Both the position numbers and the translations under genes were made by a program. Shown piece by piece: positions 32,893 to 42,052 of a stretch of DNA of 64,000 nt. The first letter of the stretch is position 1. Each line of letters starts with the position of its first letter. The stretch comes from Streptomyces sp. NBC_01235 (GTDB lineage: Bacteria > Actinomycetota > Actinomycetes > Streptomycetales > Streptomycetaceae): positions 6,820,001-6,884,000 of the forward strand of contig NZ_CP108513.1 of NCBI RefSeq assembly GCF_035989285.1, in the 5' to 3' direction. The notes under the pieces are model-generated. The model did not search any database, was not told where the DNA came from, and was given only the letters and a program-made list of their open reading frames with translations.

Positions 32893-32988
32893 GGCGCAAG
32901 GTTAGTGACCCGGAGTGCGCACGTCCGCTCTCTGCACGCGCCCTCCCGAAGATGGAGGCCCCGTGAGCGTCCGGGCCGTGACCTCGGC

Positions 32989-33657
32989 TCAGCCTCCGGA
33001 CTCCGCCACGTACTTCCGTGCCGCGGCCAGCGACTCCGAATGCAGCGCCTCGCCCGCCGCGAGCAGCCGGGGCAGCAGCTCCCGGTGCGTGGTGACGGCC
33101 CGGAACTGCATCCGGGCCGTCACGTCGTGATCCGGCAGGTGGACGATCTCGACCGGATCCCCCGCGCGGATCTCACCCGGCACGATCACCCGCAGGTACG
33201 CGCCCGTGGCCGCCTTCTCCGTGAACCGCCTGACCCACCGCCGCTCACCCACATGACCTTGGAAGGTGACGCACGGTATCCGCCCGGCGCTCACCTCCAG
33301 CACCACCTCGGAGCCGATCCGCCAGCGCTCGCCGATCCGCGCGCCCGAGACGTCGAGGCCGGTGGTGGTGAGGTTCTCGCCGAACGCGCCGTCGGCCAGC
33401 GGGCGCCCGAGTTCGCGCTCCCAGTCGTCGAGGTCCTCACGCGCGACGGCGTACACCGCTTGGTCGTCGCCGCCGTGATGACGCAGGTCGCACACCGCGT
33501 CCCCGGCCAGACCGCTCGCCCCGACCCCTTTCGGGCCCGGCGCCGAGACCCGCACCGGCCCCTCGACCGGCCGCTTGTCGATGCCGGTCAGCCCCTGCGG
33601 CTGATCGGTGTACGGCACGGCCTTCGCGCGGCCCAGGTTGACTGACAGAAGCCTCAT
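32989..33657 (-). CDS. MOSC-domain protein (YiiM-like)
   Basis: 222 residues from the ATG at 33657. The MOSC core is visible: GAFGENLTTTGLDVSGARIGERWRIG (residues ~92-117, split here by a short loop) and RIPCVTFQGHVGE with the conserved Cys. MOSC proteins use molybdenum cofactor, and YiiM relatives reduce N-hydroxylated compounds such as 6-hydroxylaminopurine. The gene is divergent from a LysR regulator 81 bases away, which probably controls it. No signal peptide. Confidence 0.86.
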   Translation of the reverse strand: MRLLSVNLGRAKAVPYTDQPQGLTGIDKRPVEGPVRVSAPGPKGVGASGLAGDAVCDLRHHGGDDQAVYAVAREDLDDWERELGRPLADGAFGENLTTTGLDVSGARIGERWRIGSEVVLEVSAGRIPCVTFQGHVGERRWVRRFTEKAATGAYLRVIVPGEIRAGDPVEIVHLPDHDVTARMQFRAVTTHRELLPRLLAAGEALHSESLAAARKYVAESGG

Positions 33658-33726
33658 GTCCGCCACGGTAAGCGACCGGATGTCAAAGTGTCGACGCATT
33701 ATTCGCGCCCACACCCAAGGTTCGCT

Positions 33727-33739
33727 TATGCTCGCCATA
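33727..33739. promoter_or_regulatory. possible LysR operator at the lysR start
   Basis: TATG-N5-CATA is a 13-base inverted repeat fitting the T-N11-A pattern of LysR-type binding sites. It overlaps the start codon of lysR and lies 70 bases from the divergent MOSC gene, so it could be an autoregulatory site. It is short and may be chance. Confidence 0.3.
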
Positions 33740-34677
33740 TGATCGAGGCCCGTCATCTCCGCGTCCTGCGCGCCGTGGCCGCCACCGGCTCCTTCTCGGC
33801 GGCCGGGCGCGAGCTGGGCTGCACCCAGCCGGCCGTCAGCCAGCAGATGAAGGCCCTGGAGGCGTCCGTCGGCACGCCCCTGCTGGTCCGCAGCGGCCGC
33901 GCGATGCGCCTGACCCAGGCGGGCGAGGCCCTCGTCCGGCACGCGGCCGGCATCCTCTCCGGGCTGACCGCGGCCGAGGAGGAGGTCGCCGCCATCGCGG
34001 GCCTGCGGGCCGGCCGGGTCCGCCTGGTCTCCTTCCCCAGCGGCAGCTCCACCCTCGTCCCGACCGCCCTCGCCGCCCTGCGCGCCGCCCACCCCGGCAC
34101 CCGCGTCTCCCTGGAGGAGGCCGAACCGCCGCGGTCGGTCGAGCTGCTCCGCGAGGGCGACTGCGACATCGCCCTCGCCTTCCGCTACGAACGCGCCAAG
34201 GGCGGCGGCACCGGCGAAGCCGGGGAAGCCGGCGAAGGCGAGTGGGACGACCTGGTCGTACGGCCGCTGCTGACGGACCGTCTGGTCGCCCTCGTCCCCG
34301 AGGGCCACCGCCTCGCGCGCATCGGGTCCGCAGAGTCCGTCGCCATCGGCGACCTCGCCGCCGAGCCGTGGATCGCCGGCTGCCCGCGCTGTCGCGGCCA
34401 GCTGGTCCAGGTGTGCGAGAGCGCGGGCTTCACGCCCCGCATCGACTTTGCGACCGACGACTACCCGGCGGTGGTCGGTCTGGTGGGCGCCGGCCTCGGC
34501 GTCGCCGTCCTGCCCCAGCTCGCGATCGACTCCGTACGGCCCCGTGGCGCCCGCGCGATGACGCTGGAGCCGGCCGTACGGCGCGAGATCGTCGCGCTCA
34601 CCCTGCCCGACCTGGCCCAGGTGCCGGCGGTGACGGCCACGCTGGAGCAGCTGGGACGGGCCGCGGCGCGGCAGTAG
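33739..34677 (+). CDS. LysR-family transcriptional regulator
   Basis: 312 residues. N-terminal winged HTH: RHLRVLRAVAATGSFSAAGRELGCTQPAVSQQMKALE at about residues 5-40 (broken by ordinary variation), followed by the two-lobed effector domain. The segment GGGTGEAGEAGEGE at ~157-170 is a flexible insertion in the effector domain. GLGVAVLPQLAI near 256-267 is typical. It is divergent from the MOSC gene, which is the likely target. It ends against a strong bidirectional terminator shared with whiD. Inducer unknown. Confidence 0.9.
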   Translation: MIEARHLRVLRAVAATGSFSAAGRELGCTQPAVSQQMKALEASVGTPLLVRSGRAMRLTQAGEALVRHAAGILSGLTAAEEEVAAIAGLRAGRVRLVSFPSGSSTLVPTALAALRAAHPGTRVSLEEAEPPRSVELLREGDCDIALAFRYERAKGGGTGEAGEAGEGEWDDLVVRPLLTDRLVALVPEGHRLARIGSAESVAIGDLAAEPWIAGCPRCRGQLVQVCESAGFTPRIDFATDDYPAVVGLVGAGLGVAVLPQLAIDSVRPRGARAMTLEPAVRREIVALTLPDLAQVPAVTATLEQLGRAAARQ

Positions 34678-34694
34678 AAGGCGCACCACTAGGA

Positions 34695-34724
34695 AGCGGA
34701 GGGCACGCGCGCGTGCCCTCCGCT
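34695..34724. terminator. bidirectional terminator between lysR and whiD
   Basis: A 30-base perfect palindrome: AGCGGAGGGCACGCG at 34695-34709 and its reverse complement at 34710-34724. It sits between two convergent genes (lysR ends at 34677, whiD ends at 34741), so it can end both transcripts. Confidence 0.85.
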
Positions 34725-34740
34725 CTGAAGAAACGTTCTT

Positions 34741-35070
34741 TCATGTGTTCGAAGCGGCGTCTCTCGCGCCCGACGACGCCGACACCAGGCGGTTGCGCGC
34801 CCGCCCCATGAGCTCTTCGCGCTCGTCCTCGGTCAACCCGCCCCACACGCCGTACGGCTCGCGTACGGCCAGCGCATGCGCCGCGCACTGCGCGCGGACC
34901 GGGCACCTCATGCAGACCTCCTTGGCCGAGTTCTCTCGAGCGCTCCGAGCCGCCCCGCGCTCACCCTCCGGATGGAAGAAGAGCGAACTGTCCACCCCGC
35001 GGCAGGCGGCCAGGAGCTGCCAGTCCCACAGGTCCGCGTTCGGTCCGGGAAGGCGGGAGAAATCTGCCAT
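34741..35070 (-). CDS. whiD: WhiB-like [4Fe-4S] sporulation regulator WhiD
   Basis: 109 residues. WhiD binds a nitric-oxide- and oxygen-sensitive [4Fe-4S] cluster and is needed for late spore maturation in Streptomyces, working with the housekeeping sigma factor. The four ligands are C23, C53, C56 and C62 (AACRG ... EVCMRCPVRAQC), followed by the G-V-W-G-G turn at 74-78. The N-terminus MADFSRLPGPNADLWDW and position next to bldM match WhiD of S. coelicolor as I recall. It is divergent from bldM with 378 bases between them. The C-terminal tail after residue ~96 is variable among species. Confidence 0.94.
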   Translation of the reverse strand: MADFSRLPGPNADLWDWQLLAACRGVDSSLFFHPEGERGAARSARENSAKEVCMRCPVRAQCAAHALAVREPYGVWGGLTEDEREELMGRARNRLVSASSGARDAASNT

Positions 35071-35448
35071 TGCGTGACCCCTTGTAGCCGTTCTGAGCGG
35101 ATACGGTGTCCACGACCGTACAACTACGATCTAAGGAGATGAAAATATGACTCATTGCGAATCTAGCCTCAGACACCAGTGAAAGGGAAGAAATAGGGCT
35201 GAATGGGGCACGGTTGTGATGAAAGCTTGAGGGTCCGTGTGCCTGACTCCTCTGTGTCCGGCCCCTCACGTAGAGTGCCGAAGAATGCACGCAGCCCCGT
35301 AACTCTTTCGAGTGACCGTCGTTGAGAGTGCGGTGGCGGTTGAAAACACAAACGCTCGGGCAGGCGTCCGAGACGGTCGACCGCACAGGTGACGATTCGT
35401 ACCAGCCTGGAGGCACAAGGTGACGCGCATCAGCTGCGGAGGGCGGCC
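35071..35448. other. whiD-bldM divergent regulatory region
   Basis: 378 bases with no gene, clearly lower in GC than the neighbours. It must carry the whiD promoter(s) on the minus strand and the bldM promoters on the plus strand, one of which is recognisable at 35298-35325. Such a long leader is typical of developmental regulators that receive several inputs. I could not place a whiD promoter with confidence. Confidence 0.7.
35298..35325 (+). promoter_or_regulatory. sigma-BldN-dependent bldM promoter
   Basis: CGTAAC (35298-35303), a 16-base spacer, then CGTTGA (35320-35325) match the sigma-BldN consensus as I know it (CGTAAC-N16-CGTTGA). In S. coelicolor, bldM transcription from its p1 promoter depends on this sigma factor. 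The start point would be about 115 bases upstream of the bldM start codon. Confidence 0.88.
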
Positions 35449-36060
35449 ATGACTTCCGTCCTCGTCTGCGACGACTCCCCGCTTGCCCGAGAGGCGCTCC
35501 GCCGCGCGGTCGCGACCGTGCCCGGCGTCGAGCGCGTGACGACGGCGGCCAACGGCGAGGAAGTCCTCCGCCGCTGGGGTGCCGACCGCTCGGACCTGAT
35601 TCTGATGGACGTACGCATGCCCGGACTGGGCGGCGTCGAGACAGTACGGCGACTGCTGTCCGCCGACCCCGGCGCACGCATCATCATGCTGACCGTCGCC
35701 GAGGACCTCGACGGCGTCGCCCTCGCGGTCGCCGCCGGCGCCCGCGGCTACCTGCACAAGGACGCCTCGCGCGCGGAGTTGCGCGCGACCGTCACCCAGG
35801 CCCTGGCGGACCCGACCTGGCGCCTGGCCCCCCGTCGGCTGCGCTCGGCCGAGATGGGTGCGGCGCCCACGCTCACCGCGCGTGAGATCCAGGTCCTCGA
35901 AGGCATGAGCCACGGCCGCTCCAACGCGGAGATCGGCCGTGAGCTGTTCCTCTCCGAGGACACGGTCAAGACGCACGCCCGACGGCTGTTCAAGAAACTC
36001 GGCGCCTCGGACCGCGCGCACGCCGTGGCGCTCGGCTTCCGCTGGGGACTGGTTCGTTAG
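35449..36060 (+). CDS. bldM: orphan response regulator BldM
   Basis: 203 residues from the ATG at 35449 (GGAGGG upstream); the frame is open further 5' but the known BldM begins here. The receiver domain has the acidic pair D8-D9, D54 in LILMDVRMPG and K104 in YLHKDAS. The LuxR-type HTH is at ~140-203 (LTAREIQVLEGMSHG, SEDTVKTHARRLFKKLG). BldM controls aerial hyphae formation and sporulation, as a homodimer and as a heterodimer with WhiI. It has no partner kinase, and in S. coelicolor D54 phosphorylation is not needed. whiD is adjacent. Confidence 0.96.
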   Translation: MTSVLVCDDSPLAREALRRAVATVPGVERVTTAANGEEVLRRWGADRSDLILMDVRMPGLGGVETVRRLLSADPGARIIMLTVAEDLDGVALAVAAGARGYLHKDASRAELRATVTQALADPTWRLAPRRLRSAEMGAAPTLTAREIQVLEGMSHGRSNAEIGRELFLSEDTVKTHARRLFKKLGASDRAHAVALGFRWGLVR

Positions 36061-36370
36061 GGACCGTTCCCGTCTGCCCGGCCCCGAGGCCCGGACCGGT
36101 CCGCAGTGGGACAGGTCCTGGGCCGTCCGGTGGATCGGACCGGTTCAGGGTGACATCGGTCATTCAGTGAGGGGAGCGGGCTCATGGGCGAACCTCCCTG
36201 CTCAGACGCGGTCCGGAGGCCGGGCGAGGCCCCTTCCCACCGCATGGCGGGCGGGAGTGGCACCTCGTCCCGCCGGGTGCCCGCTGCTCGTTTCGCCGCG
36301 GATGCCGCATCCTTGAGGTGTGGAGTTCCTCGGGGACGAGTCGGTCGAGCGGAAGGGGAGGGCGCAGGGG
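36061..36370. other. intergenic region bldM-shbA
   Basis: 310 bases. A short frame from 36184 (70 codons) has a GAGGGG upstream but its product is a biased, Arg/Gly/Pro mixture that runs into the sigma-factor gene, so I do not call it. The CGGACCGGTCCG palindrome at about 36092-36103 and GGATCGGACCGG near 36133 are GC-rich near-repeats of unknown meaning. The promoter of the sigma-factor gene should be here. Confidence 0.5.
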
Positions 36371-37048
36371 ATGAGTTCCGGCGCACCTGCTCATAACGCT
36401 TCGGTGCACAACGACGGGCACGGTGCCGCGGCCGGTCCGGCCGCAGTGCACCATGGACCGATGCGCGATGACGAGGCGGTCACTGCCGTGGGGACGATCG
36501 GGGCACTCGTCCATCGCGCCGTGGACGGCGACGAGCAGGCCACCCACGACCTGCTGGCCCACGTTCATCCCCTGGCGCTGCGTTACTGCCGCACCCGGCT
36601 GTCCCGGCTGCCCGGCGACGCGCGCCACTTCGTGGAGGACCTCGCCCAGGAGGTCTGCGTGGCGGTCCTCCTCGCCCTGCCCCGCTACCGGGACACCGGC
36701 AGGCCCTTCGAGGCCTTCGTCTTCGCCATCGCCGCGCACAAGGTCGCCGACCTCCAGCGCGCCGCGATGCGCCACCCGGGCTCGACGGCGGTCCCGTCCG
36801 ACGAGATGCCCGAACGCCCGGACGACTCACTCGGCCCCGAGGAGCGCGCCCTCCTCAGCAGCGACGCCGAATGGGCCAAGGAACTGCTGGCCAACCTGCC
36901 CGAGAACCAGCGGGAACTGCTCCTGCTGCGCATCGCGGTGGGCCTCACCGCCGAGGAGACCGGCCAGATGTTGGGAATGTCACCCGGCGCGGTCCGCGTG
37001 GCCCAGCACCGGGCGCTGAGCAGGCTGCGGGCGCTCGCCGAACAGTAG
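36371..37048 (+). CDS. shbA: sigma factor ShbA
   Basis: 225 residues from the ATG at 36371; alternative starts are a GTG at 36320 and an ATG at 36461. Sigma-2: [41 protein letters not shown] and [18 protein letters not shown]. Sigma-4: [18 protein letters not shown] followed by [26 protein letters not shown]. It is ECF-like, without sigma-3 or sigma-1. As I recall, ShbA of S. griseus, in the same position beside bldM and guaB, drives transcription of hrdB, the principal sigma factor gene, so this gene is probably important for growth. There is no anti-sigma gene next to it. Confidence 0.8.
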   Translation: MSSGAPAHNASVHNDGHGAAAGPAAVHHGPMRDDEAVTAVGTIGALVHRAVDGDEQATHDLLAHVHPLALRYCRTRLSRLPGDARHFVEDLAQEVCVAVLLALPRYRDTGRPFEAFVFAIAAHKVADLQRAAMRHPGSTAVPSDEMPERPDDSLGPEERALLSSDAEWAKELLANLPENQRELLLLRIAVGLTAEETGQMLGMSPGAVRVAQHRALSRLRALAEQ

Positions 37049-37166
37049 CGGTCCCGGTAACGGCGCCAGTGCCTTCGGTGAACGGGCCGCCCACCGATTC
37101 CGTACGAACATACGAAGCCCGTAGTCACACCCGACCGTGGAATTCGGGAGGTGCGCTTCCCGTTAG

Positions 37167-38711
<1,545 letters not shown>

Positions 38712-38736
38712 TCGTCACGCGCGCGTGAGACACGGC

Positions 38737-38769
38737 GAGGGCGGTCCCGGAGCATCCGGGGCCGCCCTT
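38737..38769 (+). terminator. guaB terminator
   Basis: GGGCGG-CCCGGA on the left (38739-38751, one bulge) pairs with TCCGGG-CCGCCC on the right (38755-38767), with a 3-base loop and a TTGTC tail. It lies about 26 bases after the guaB stop. Confidence 0.7.
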
Positions 38770-38826
38770 GTCGTACCCGTCGGCGATACTGGAAGACGCT
38801 GAACGCATCAGGGAAAGGCCACACAC

Positions 38827-39951
38827 GTGACTGAGATCGAGATCGGGCGCGGCAAGCGCGGCCGCCGGGCGTACGCCTTCGACGACATCGCCGTCGTCCC
38901 CAGCCGCCGTACCCGGGACCCGAAGGAGGTCTCGATCGCCTGGCAGATCGACGCCTACCGTTTCGAGCTGCCCTTCCTGGCCGCCCCCATGGACTCGGTC
39001 GTCTCCCCGGCCACCGCGATCCGCATCGGCGAACTCGGCGGCCTCGGCGTCCTCAACCTCGAGGGTCTGTGGACGCGGCACGAGGACCCGCAGCCGCTGC
39101 TCGACGAGATCGTGGGCCTGCCCGTCGAGGCGGCCACCCGTCGCCTCCAGGAGATCTACGCCGCTCCCATCAAGGAGGAGCTGATCGGGCAGCGCATCAA
39201 GGAGGTGCGCGACTCCGGCGTGGTCACGGCCGCCGCGCTCTCCCCGCAGCGCACGGCCCAGTTCTCCAAGGCCGTCGTCGACGCGGGCGTGGACATCTTC
39301 GTCATCCGCGGTACGACGGTGTCGGCGGAGCACGTCTCCGGCTCGCACGAGCCGCTGAACCTGAAGCAGTTCATCTACGAGCTCGACGTCCCGGTGATCG
39401 TCGGCGGCTGCGCCACCTACACGGCGGCCCTGCACCTCATGCGCACCGGCGCGGCGGGTGTCCTGGTCGGTTTCGGCGGCGGCGCGGCGCACACCACGCG
39501 CAACGTGCTGGGCATCCAGGTCCCGATGGCGACGGCGGTCGCGGACGTGGCGGCGGCCCGCCGCGACTACATGGACGAGTCCGGCGGCCGGTACGTGCAC
39601 GTGATCGCGGACGGCGGCGTCGGCTGGTCCGGCGACCTGCCCAAGGCGATCGCCTGCGGCGCCGACTCGGTGATGATGGGCTCCCCGCTCGCGCGCGCCA
39701 CCGACGCGCCGGGCCGCGGCCACCACTGGGGCATGGAGGCCGTCAACGAGGAGCTGCCCCGCGGCAAGAAGGTCGACCTCGGCACCGTCGGCACCATCGA
39801 GGAGGTCCTGACGGGCCCCTCGCACACGCCCGACGGCTCGATGAACTTCTTCGGCGCCCTGCGCCGCGCCATGGCCACCACCGGCTACAGCGAGCTGAAG
39901 GAGTTCCAGCGCGTCGAGGTCACGGTGGCGGACTCGGTGCACCGGCGGTAA
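38827..39951 (+). CDS. GuaB3-type IMP dehydrogenase / GMP reductase family protein
   Basis: 374 residues from a GTG at 38827. The (beta/alpha)8 fold of IMPDH/GMPR is clear (FDDIAVVPSRRTRD, FLAAPMDSVVSP, VIADGGVGWSGDL, ADSVMMGSPLAR), but there is no CBS domain. In the catalytic loop, GFGGGAAHTTR stands where IMPDH has GPGSICTTR, so the Cys is replaced by His (residue ~222). This pattern marks the GuaB3 group, conserved in actinobacteria and cyanobacteria. It probably does not oxidise IMP like GuaB. Its biochemical role in Streptomyces is not known to me. Confidence 0.88.
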   Translation: MTEIEIGRGKRGRRAYAFDDIAVVPSRRTRDPKEVSIAWQIDAYRFELPFLAAPMDSVVSPATAIRIGELGGLGVLNLEGLWTRHEDPQPLLDEIVGLPVEAATRRLQEIYAAPIKEELIGQRIKEVRDSGVVTAAALSPQRTAQFSKAVVDAGVDIFVIRGTTVSAEHVSGSHEPLNLKQFIYELDVPVIVGGCATYTAALHLMRTGAAGVLVGFGGGAAHTTRNVLGIQVPMATAVADVAAARRDYMDESGGRYVHVIADGGVGWSGDLPKAIACGADSVMMGSPLARATDAPGRGHHWGMEAVNEELPRGKKVDLGTVGTIEEVLTGPSHTPDGSMNFFGALRRAMATTGYSELKEFQRVEVTVADSVHRR

Positions 39952-39972
39952 CCCCGGCAACGCGGAGAACCT

Positions 39973-40020
39973 CGAAAGGGGCCGGTCATCTCACCCGAGT
40001 GAGATGACCGGCCCCTTTCG
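39973..40020 (+). terminator. strong terminator after guaB3
   Basis: A 22-bp perfect stem (39973-39994 with 39999-40020) on a CCGA loop. The right arm ends in CCCCTTTCG. It lies about 20 bases past the stop. Confidence 0.85.
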
Positions 40021-40264
40021 CGTGCCCTTTCGCGTGCCCGGCGGGCCGGGGCGTGTGGCGCGGGGTGGGGGCGTGCGGTTGCGTTCGGGGCGGATGTGAG
40101 CTGGTCAGGGGGGTGGCGAGCGGTAGCGTCCGTGTCGGCGCCCCAGTTGTGTGGGGTGCCCCCTTCCAAGGACATCGTTCCGGACCCCGGCCCTCGGGGC
40201 CCGGCCCGAGTTCCTGAACGTGCCGTCTACCGGGTCATGGGCGGCGTCGTGGAAGGGGGCGCCC

Positions 40265-40360
40265 ATGGGACGCCACCGCAAGCCCAACCGCTGGGACCGA
40301 CTCCGTCTTCGGATGGTGCAGTGCCGGAGGAGGTGGATCTTGCGGATTTTCGGATGGTGA
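40265..40360 (+). CDS. possible cationic small peptide, 31 aa
   Basis: The ATG at 40265 has GGAAGGGGG about 6 bases upstream and the frame ends with TGA. The product is strongly basic and aromatic (starts MGRHRKPNRWDRLRLR, ends RRRWILRIFGW), with about eleven Arg or Lys and four Trp. It could be a membrane-active or RNA-binding peptide, or a chance frame; codon use gives no strong support in so short a sequence. A terminator-like hairpin follows at 40408. Confidence 0.3.
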   Translation: MGRHRKPNRWDRLRLRMVQCRRRWILRIFGW

Positions 40361-40407
40361 GCGGCCGCCCCCAAACACACTAGGGGCGGACACTCCGTGA
40401 TCCATCA

Positions 40408-40441
40408 GGAGCCCGCTGCAGTTCCCGCTGCGGTGGGCTCC
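40408..40441. terminator. terminator-like hairpin
   Basis: GGAGCCC (40408-40414) pairs with GGGCTCC (40435-40441); an inner CCGC/GCGG pairing partly closes the 20-base loop. It would end transcription of the dehydrogenase gene (minus strand, stop at 40521) and of any plus-strand transcript from the small-peptide frame. Confidence 0.55.
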
Positions 40442-40520
40442 ACCCAATTCGTACGTTACCGGCGAGCCATGCTGTACGCCACCAGCCTCCGGAGCCCGGG
40501 TCGGCCGTGTGCGCCCCGGT

Positions 40521-41729
40521 TCACAACCGATGCGCCGCCCCCGTGGGCGTAGCCCCCCGCGTGTCCAGCAACAGCTGGGCCTTCACCGACAGCCCCTGGA
40601 GGTCGTACGTGCGGTGCTGCTGGAGGAGGATCGTGAGGTCGGCGTCGGCGGCGGCCTCGTAGAGGGAGTCGGCGCGGGGGACCGGGCGGTCCAGGACGCT
40701 CCAGGACGGCACGTGCGGGTCGTGGTAGCTGACGGCCGCGCCCAGCTCCATCAGGCGGATCGCGATCTCGCGCGCGGGGGTGCCCTGCTGGTCGGCGAGG
40801 TCGGGCTTGTAGGTGACGCCGAGCAGCAGCACACGCGCGCCCCGCGCCGACTTGCCGTGCTCGTTCAGGAGGGCGGCGGCGCGCTGGACGACGTAGCGGG
40901 GCATGCGGCTGTTGACCTGCTGGGCGAGTTCCACCATGCGCAGGGGGCTGCCGGGGTGGCCGGTGCGGTCCAGAGGGACGGAGTGGCCGCCGACGCCGGG
41001 GCCCGGGCGGAAGGCCTCGAAGCCGAACGGCTTGGTCTCCGCGCAGCGGACGACGTCCCACAGGTCGACGCCCAAGTCGTGGCAGAGGACGGCCATTTCG
41101 TTGACGAGGGCGATGTTGACATGCCGGAAGTTGGTCTCCAGGAGCTGCACGGTCTCGGCTTCCCGCAGGCCACGCGCGCGTACCACCTTGTCGGTGAGAC
41201 GGCCGTAGAAGGCCGCGGCGGACTCGGTGCACGCGGGGGTGAGTCCGCCGATGACCTTCGGGGTGGTGGCCGGGGTGAAGGCGCGGTTGCCCGGGTCGAC
41301 CCGGCTGGGGGAGTAGGCGAGGTGGAAGTCGCGGCCCGCGCGGAGCCCGGACGTCTCCTCCAGCAGCGGTCGCAGGAATTCCTCCGTCGCCCCGGGGTAT
41401 ACGGGCGACTCCAGGATCACGGTGGTGTGCGGGCGCAGGTGTCCGGCGAGGGTGCGGGCGGCCGCCTCCACCTGGCTCAGGTCGAGTCCGCCGTCCGCGT
41501 CGCGCGGGGTCGGGGCGCAGATGACGGCGGTGCGCACCCGGCCCAGTTCGGCGGGGTTGGTGGCGGGCCGGAAACCCCCCGAGAGCATCCGGCGCAGTTC
41601 GGCGGGGCTGAGGGAGCCGGCCTCGGGGCCGGTGCGGTAGCCGACGGTGGGGATGCCGGCGGCCACGGCGGCCTGGGCCAGGGGCAGGCCGAGCGGGCCG
41701 AGTCCGATGACGGCGAGATCTGCGGGCAT
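40521..41729 (-). CDS. UDP-glucose/UDP-ManNAc dehydrogenase-like protein with Cys-to-Ser change
   Basis: 402 residues. Family: WecC/UDP-glucose 6-dehydrogenase, which oxidise a nucleotide sugar to the uronate in two steps. N-terminal NAD domain LAVIGLGPLGLPLAQAA, then ILESPVYPGATEE, LAYSPSRVDPG, LLETNFRHVNIALVNE, and C-terminal VLLLGVTYKPDLADQQGTPA. In the active-site loop the usual GGHC is GGHS here (S250, codon TCC), so the thiohemiacetal Cys is missing. The protein might stop at the aldehyde, or may no longer be an oxidase. The ATG at 41729 is preceded by a region with DnaA-box-like sites. No other sugar-nucleotide gene is nearby. Confidence 0.86.
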   Translation of the reverse strand: MPADLAVIGLGPLGLPLAQAAVAAGIPTVGYRTGPEAGSLSPAELRRMLSGGFRPATNPAELGRVRTAVICAPTPRDADGGLDLSQVEAAARTLAGHLRPHTTVILESPVYPGATEEFLRPLLEETSGLRAGRDFHLAYSPSRVDPGNRAFTPATTPKVIGGLTPACTESAAAFYGRLTDKVVRARGLREAETVQLLETNFRHVNIALVNEMAVLCHDLGVDLWDVVRCAETKPFGFEAFRPGPGVGGHSVPLDRTGHPGSPLRMVELAQQVNSRMPRYVVQRAAALLNEHGKSARGARVLLLGVTYKPDLADQQGTPAREIAIRLMELGAAVSYHDPHVPSWSVLDRPVPRADSLYEAAADADLTILLQQHRTYDLQGLSVKAQLLLDTRGATPTGAAHRL

Positions 41730-42052
41730 GGCGTATGCCGTCCTTCCCAGTAACCGAGGTGGGACAGGTGCGCAAGCCCTGTGGACAGGATGGGCGAGCG
41801 CAATGTCAGACTAGGAGTAAATATGACCGTTATGCGGGATTGATCGGCTGTGTTGATCTGCCGTGTTGACCGGCCGCGTGTGACCGGCCTGTTTTCCGGG
41901 AGGTCCGCTCCGGTTCCGTGAGAGTTGTCCACAGGCTGGGGGTGAGTGGTGGCTGAAGTCGGGCAACACGGTCAGAATTTTGGGCATGAGGGTTACGGAC
42001 CGGGCCTTGCCCTGACGGGTGCGGCCGGCGCGACCGACAGCGGGAGGCAGCG
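41730..42052. other. intergenic region with two DnaA-box-like sites
   Basis: 323 bases between the divergent dehydrogenase and glpD genes. TTGTCCACA at 41925-41933 is a perfect match to the Streptomyces DnaA box, and TGTGGACAG at 41780-41788 is a one-mismatch box on the other strand. Promoters for both genes must also be here. The segment TGTTGATCTGCCGTGTTGACC near 41845-41870 contains two TGTTGA direct repeats. It is not oriC: there are far too few boxes and no dnaA or dnaN. Confidence 0.6.

Larger units (their letters stand above)
40021..40520. other. intergenic region guaB3 to sugar-nucleotide dehydrogenase
   Basis: 500 bases between two terminators. It holds one possible small gene (40265-40360), a terminator-like hairpin at 40408-40441, and no larger frame that looks real. 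A CCTTTCGCGTGC repeat (two copies near 40013-40036) follows the guaB3 terminator. Confidence 0.55.

Noticed and set aside
36184..36396. Small gene between bldM and shbA
   Set aside because: There is a GAGGGG before the ATG, but the product is a biased Arg/Gly/Pro/Ser mixture and the frame overlaps the start of the sigma factor gene.
41780..41933. Chromosomal origin of replication
   Set aside because: Only two boxes, no dnaA/dnaN/rpmH, and no AT-rich unwinding region; the gene set belongs to another part of a Streptomyces chromosome.
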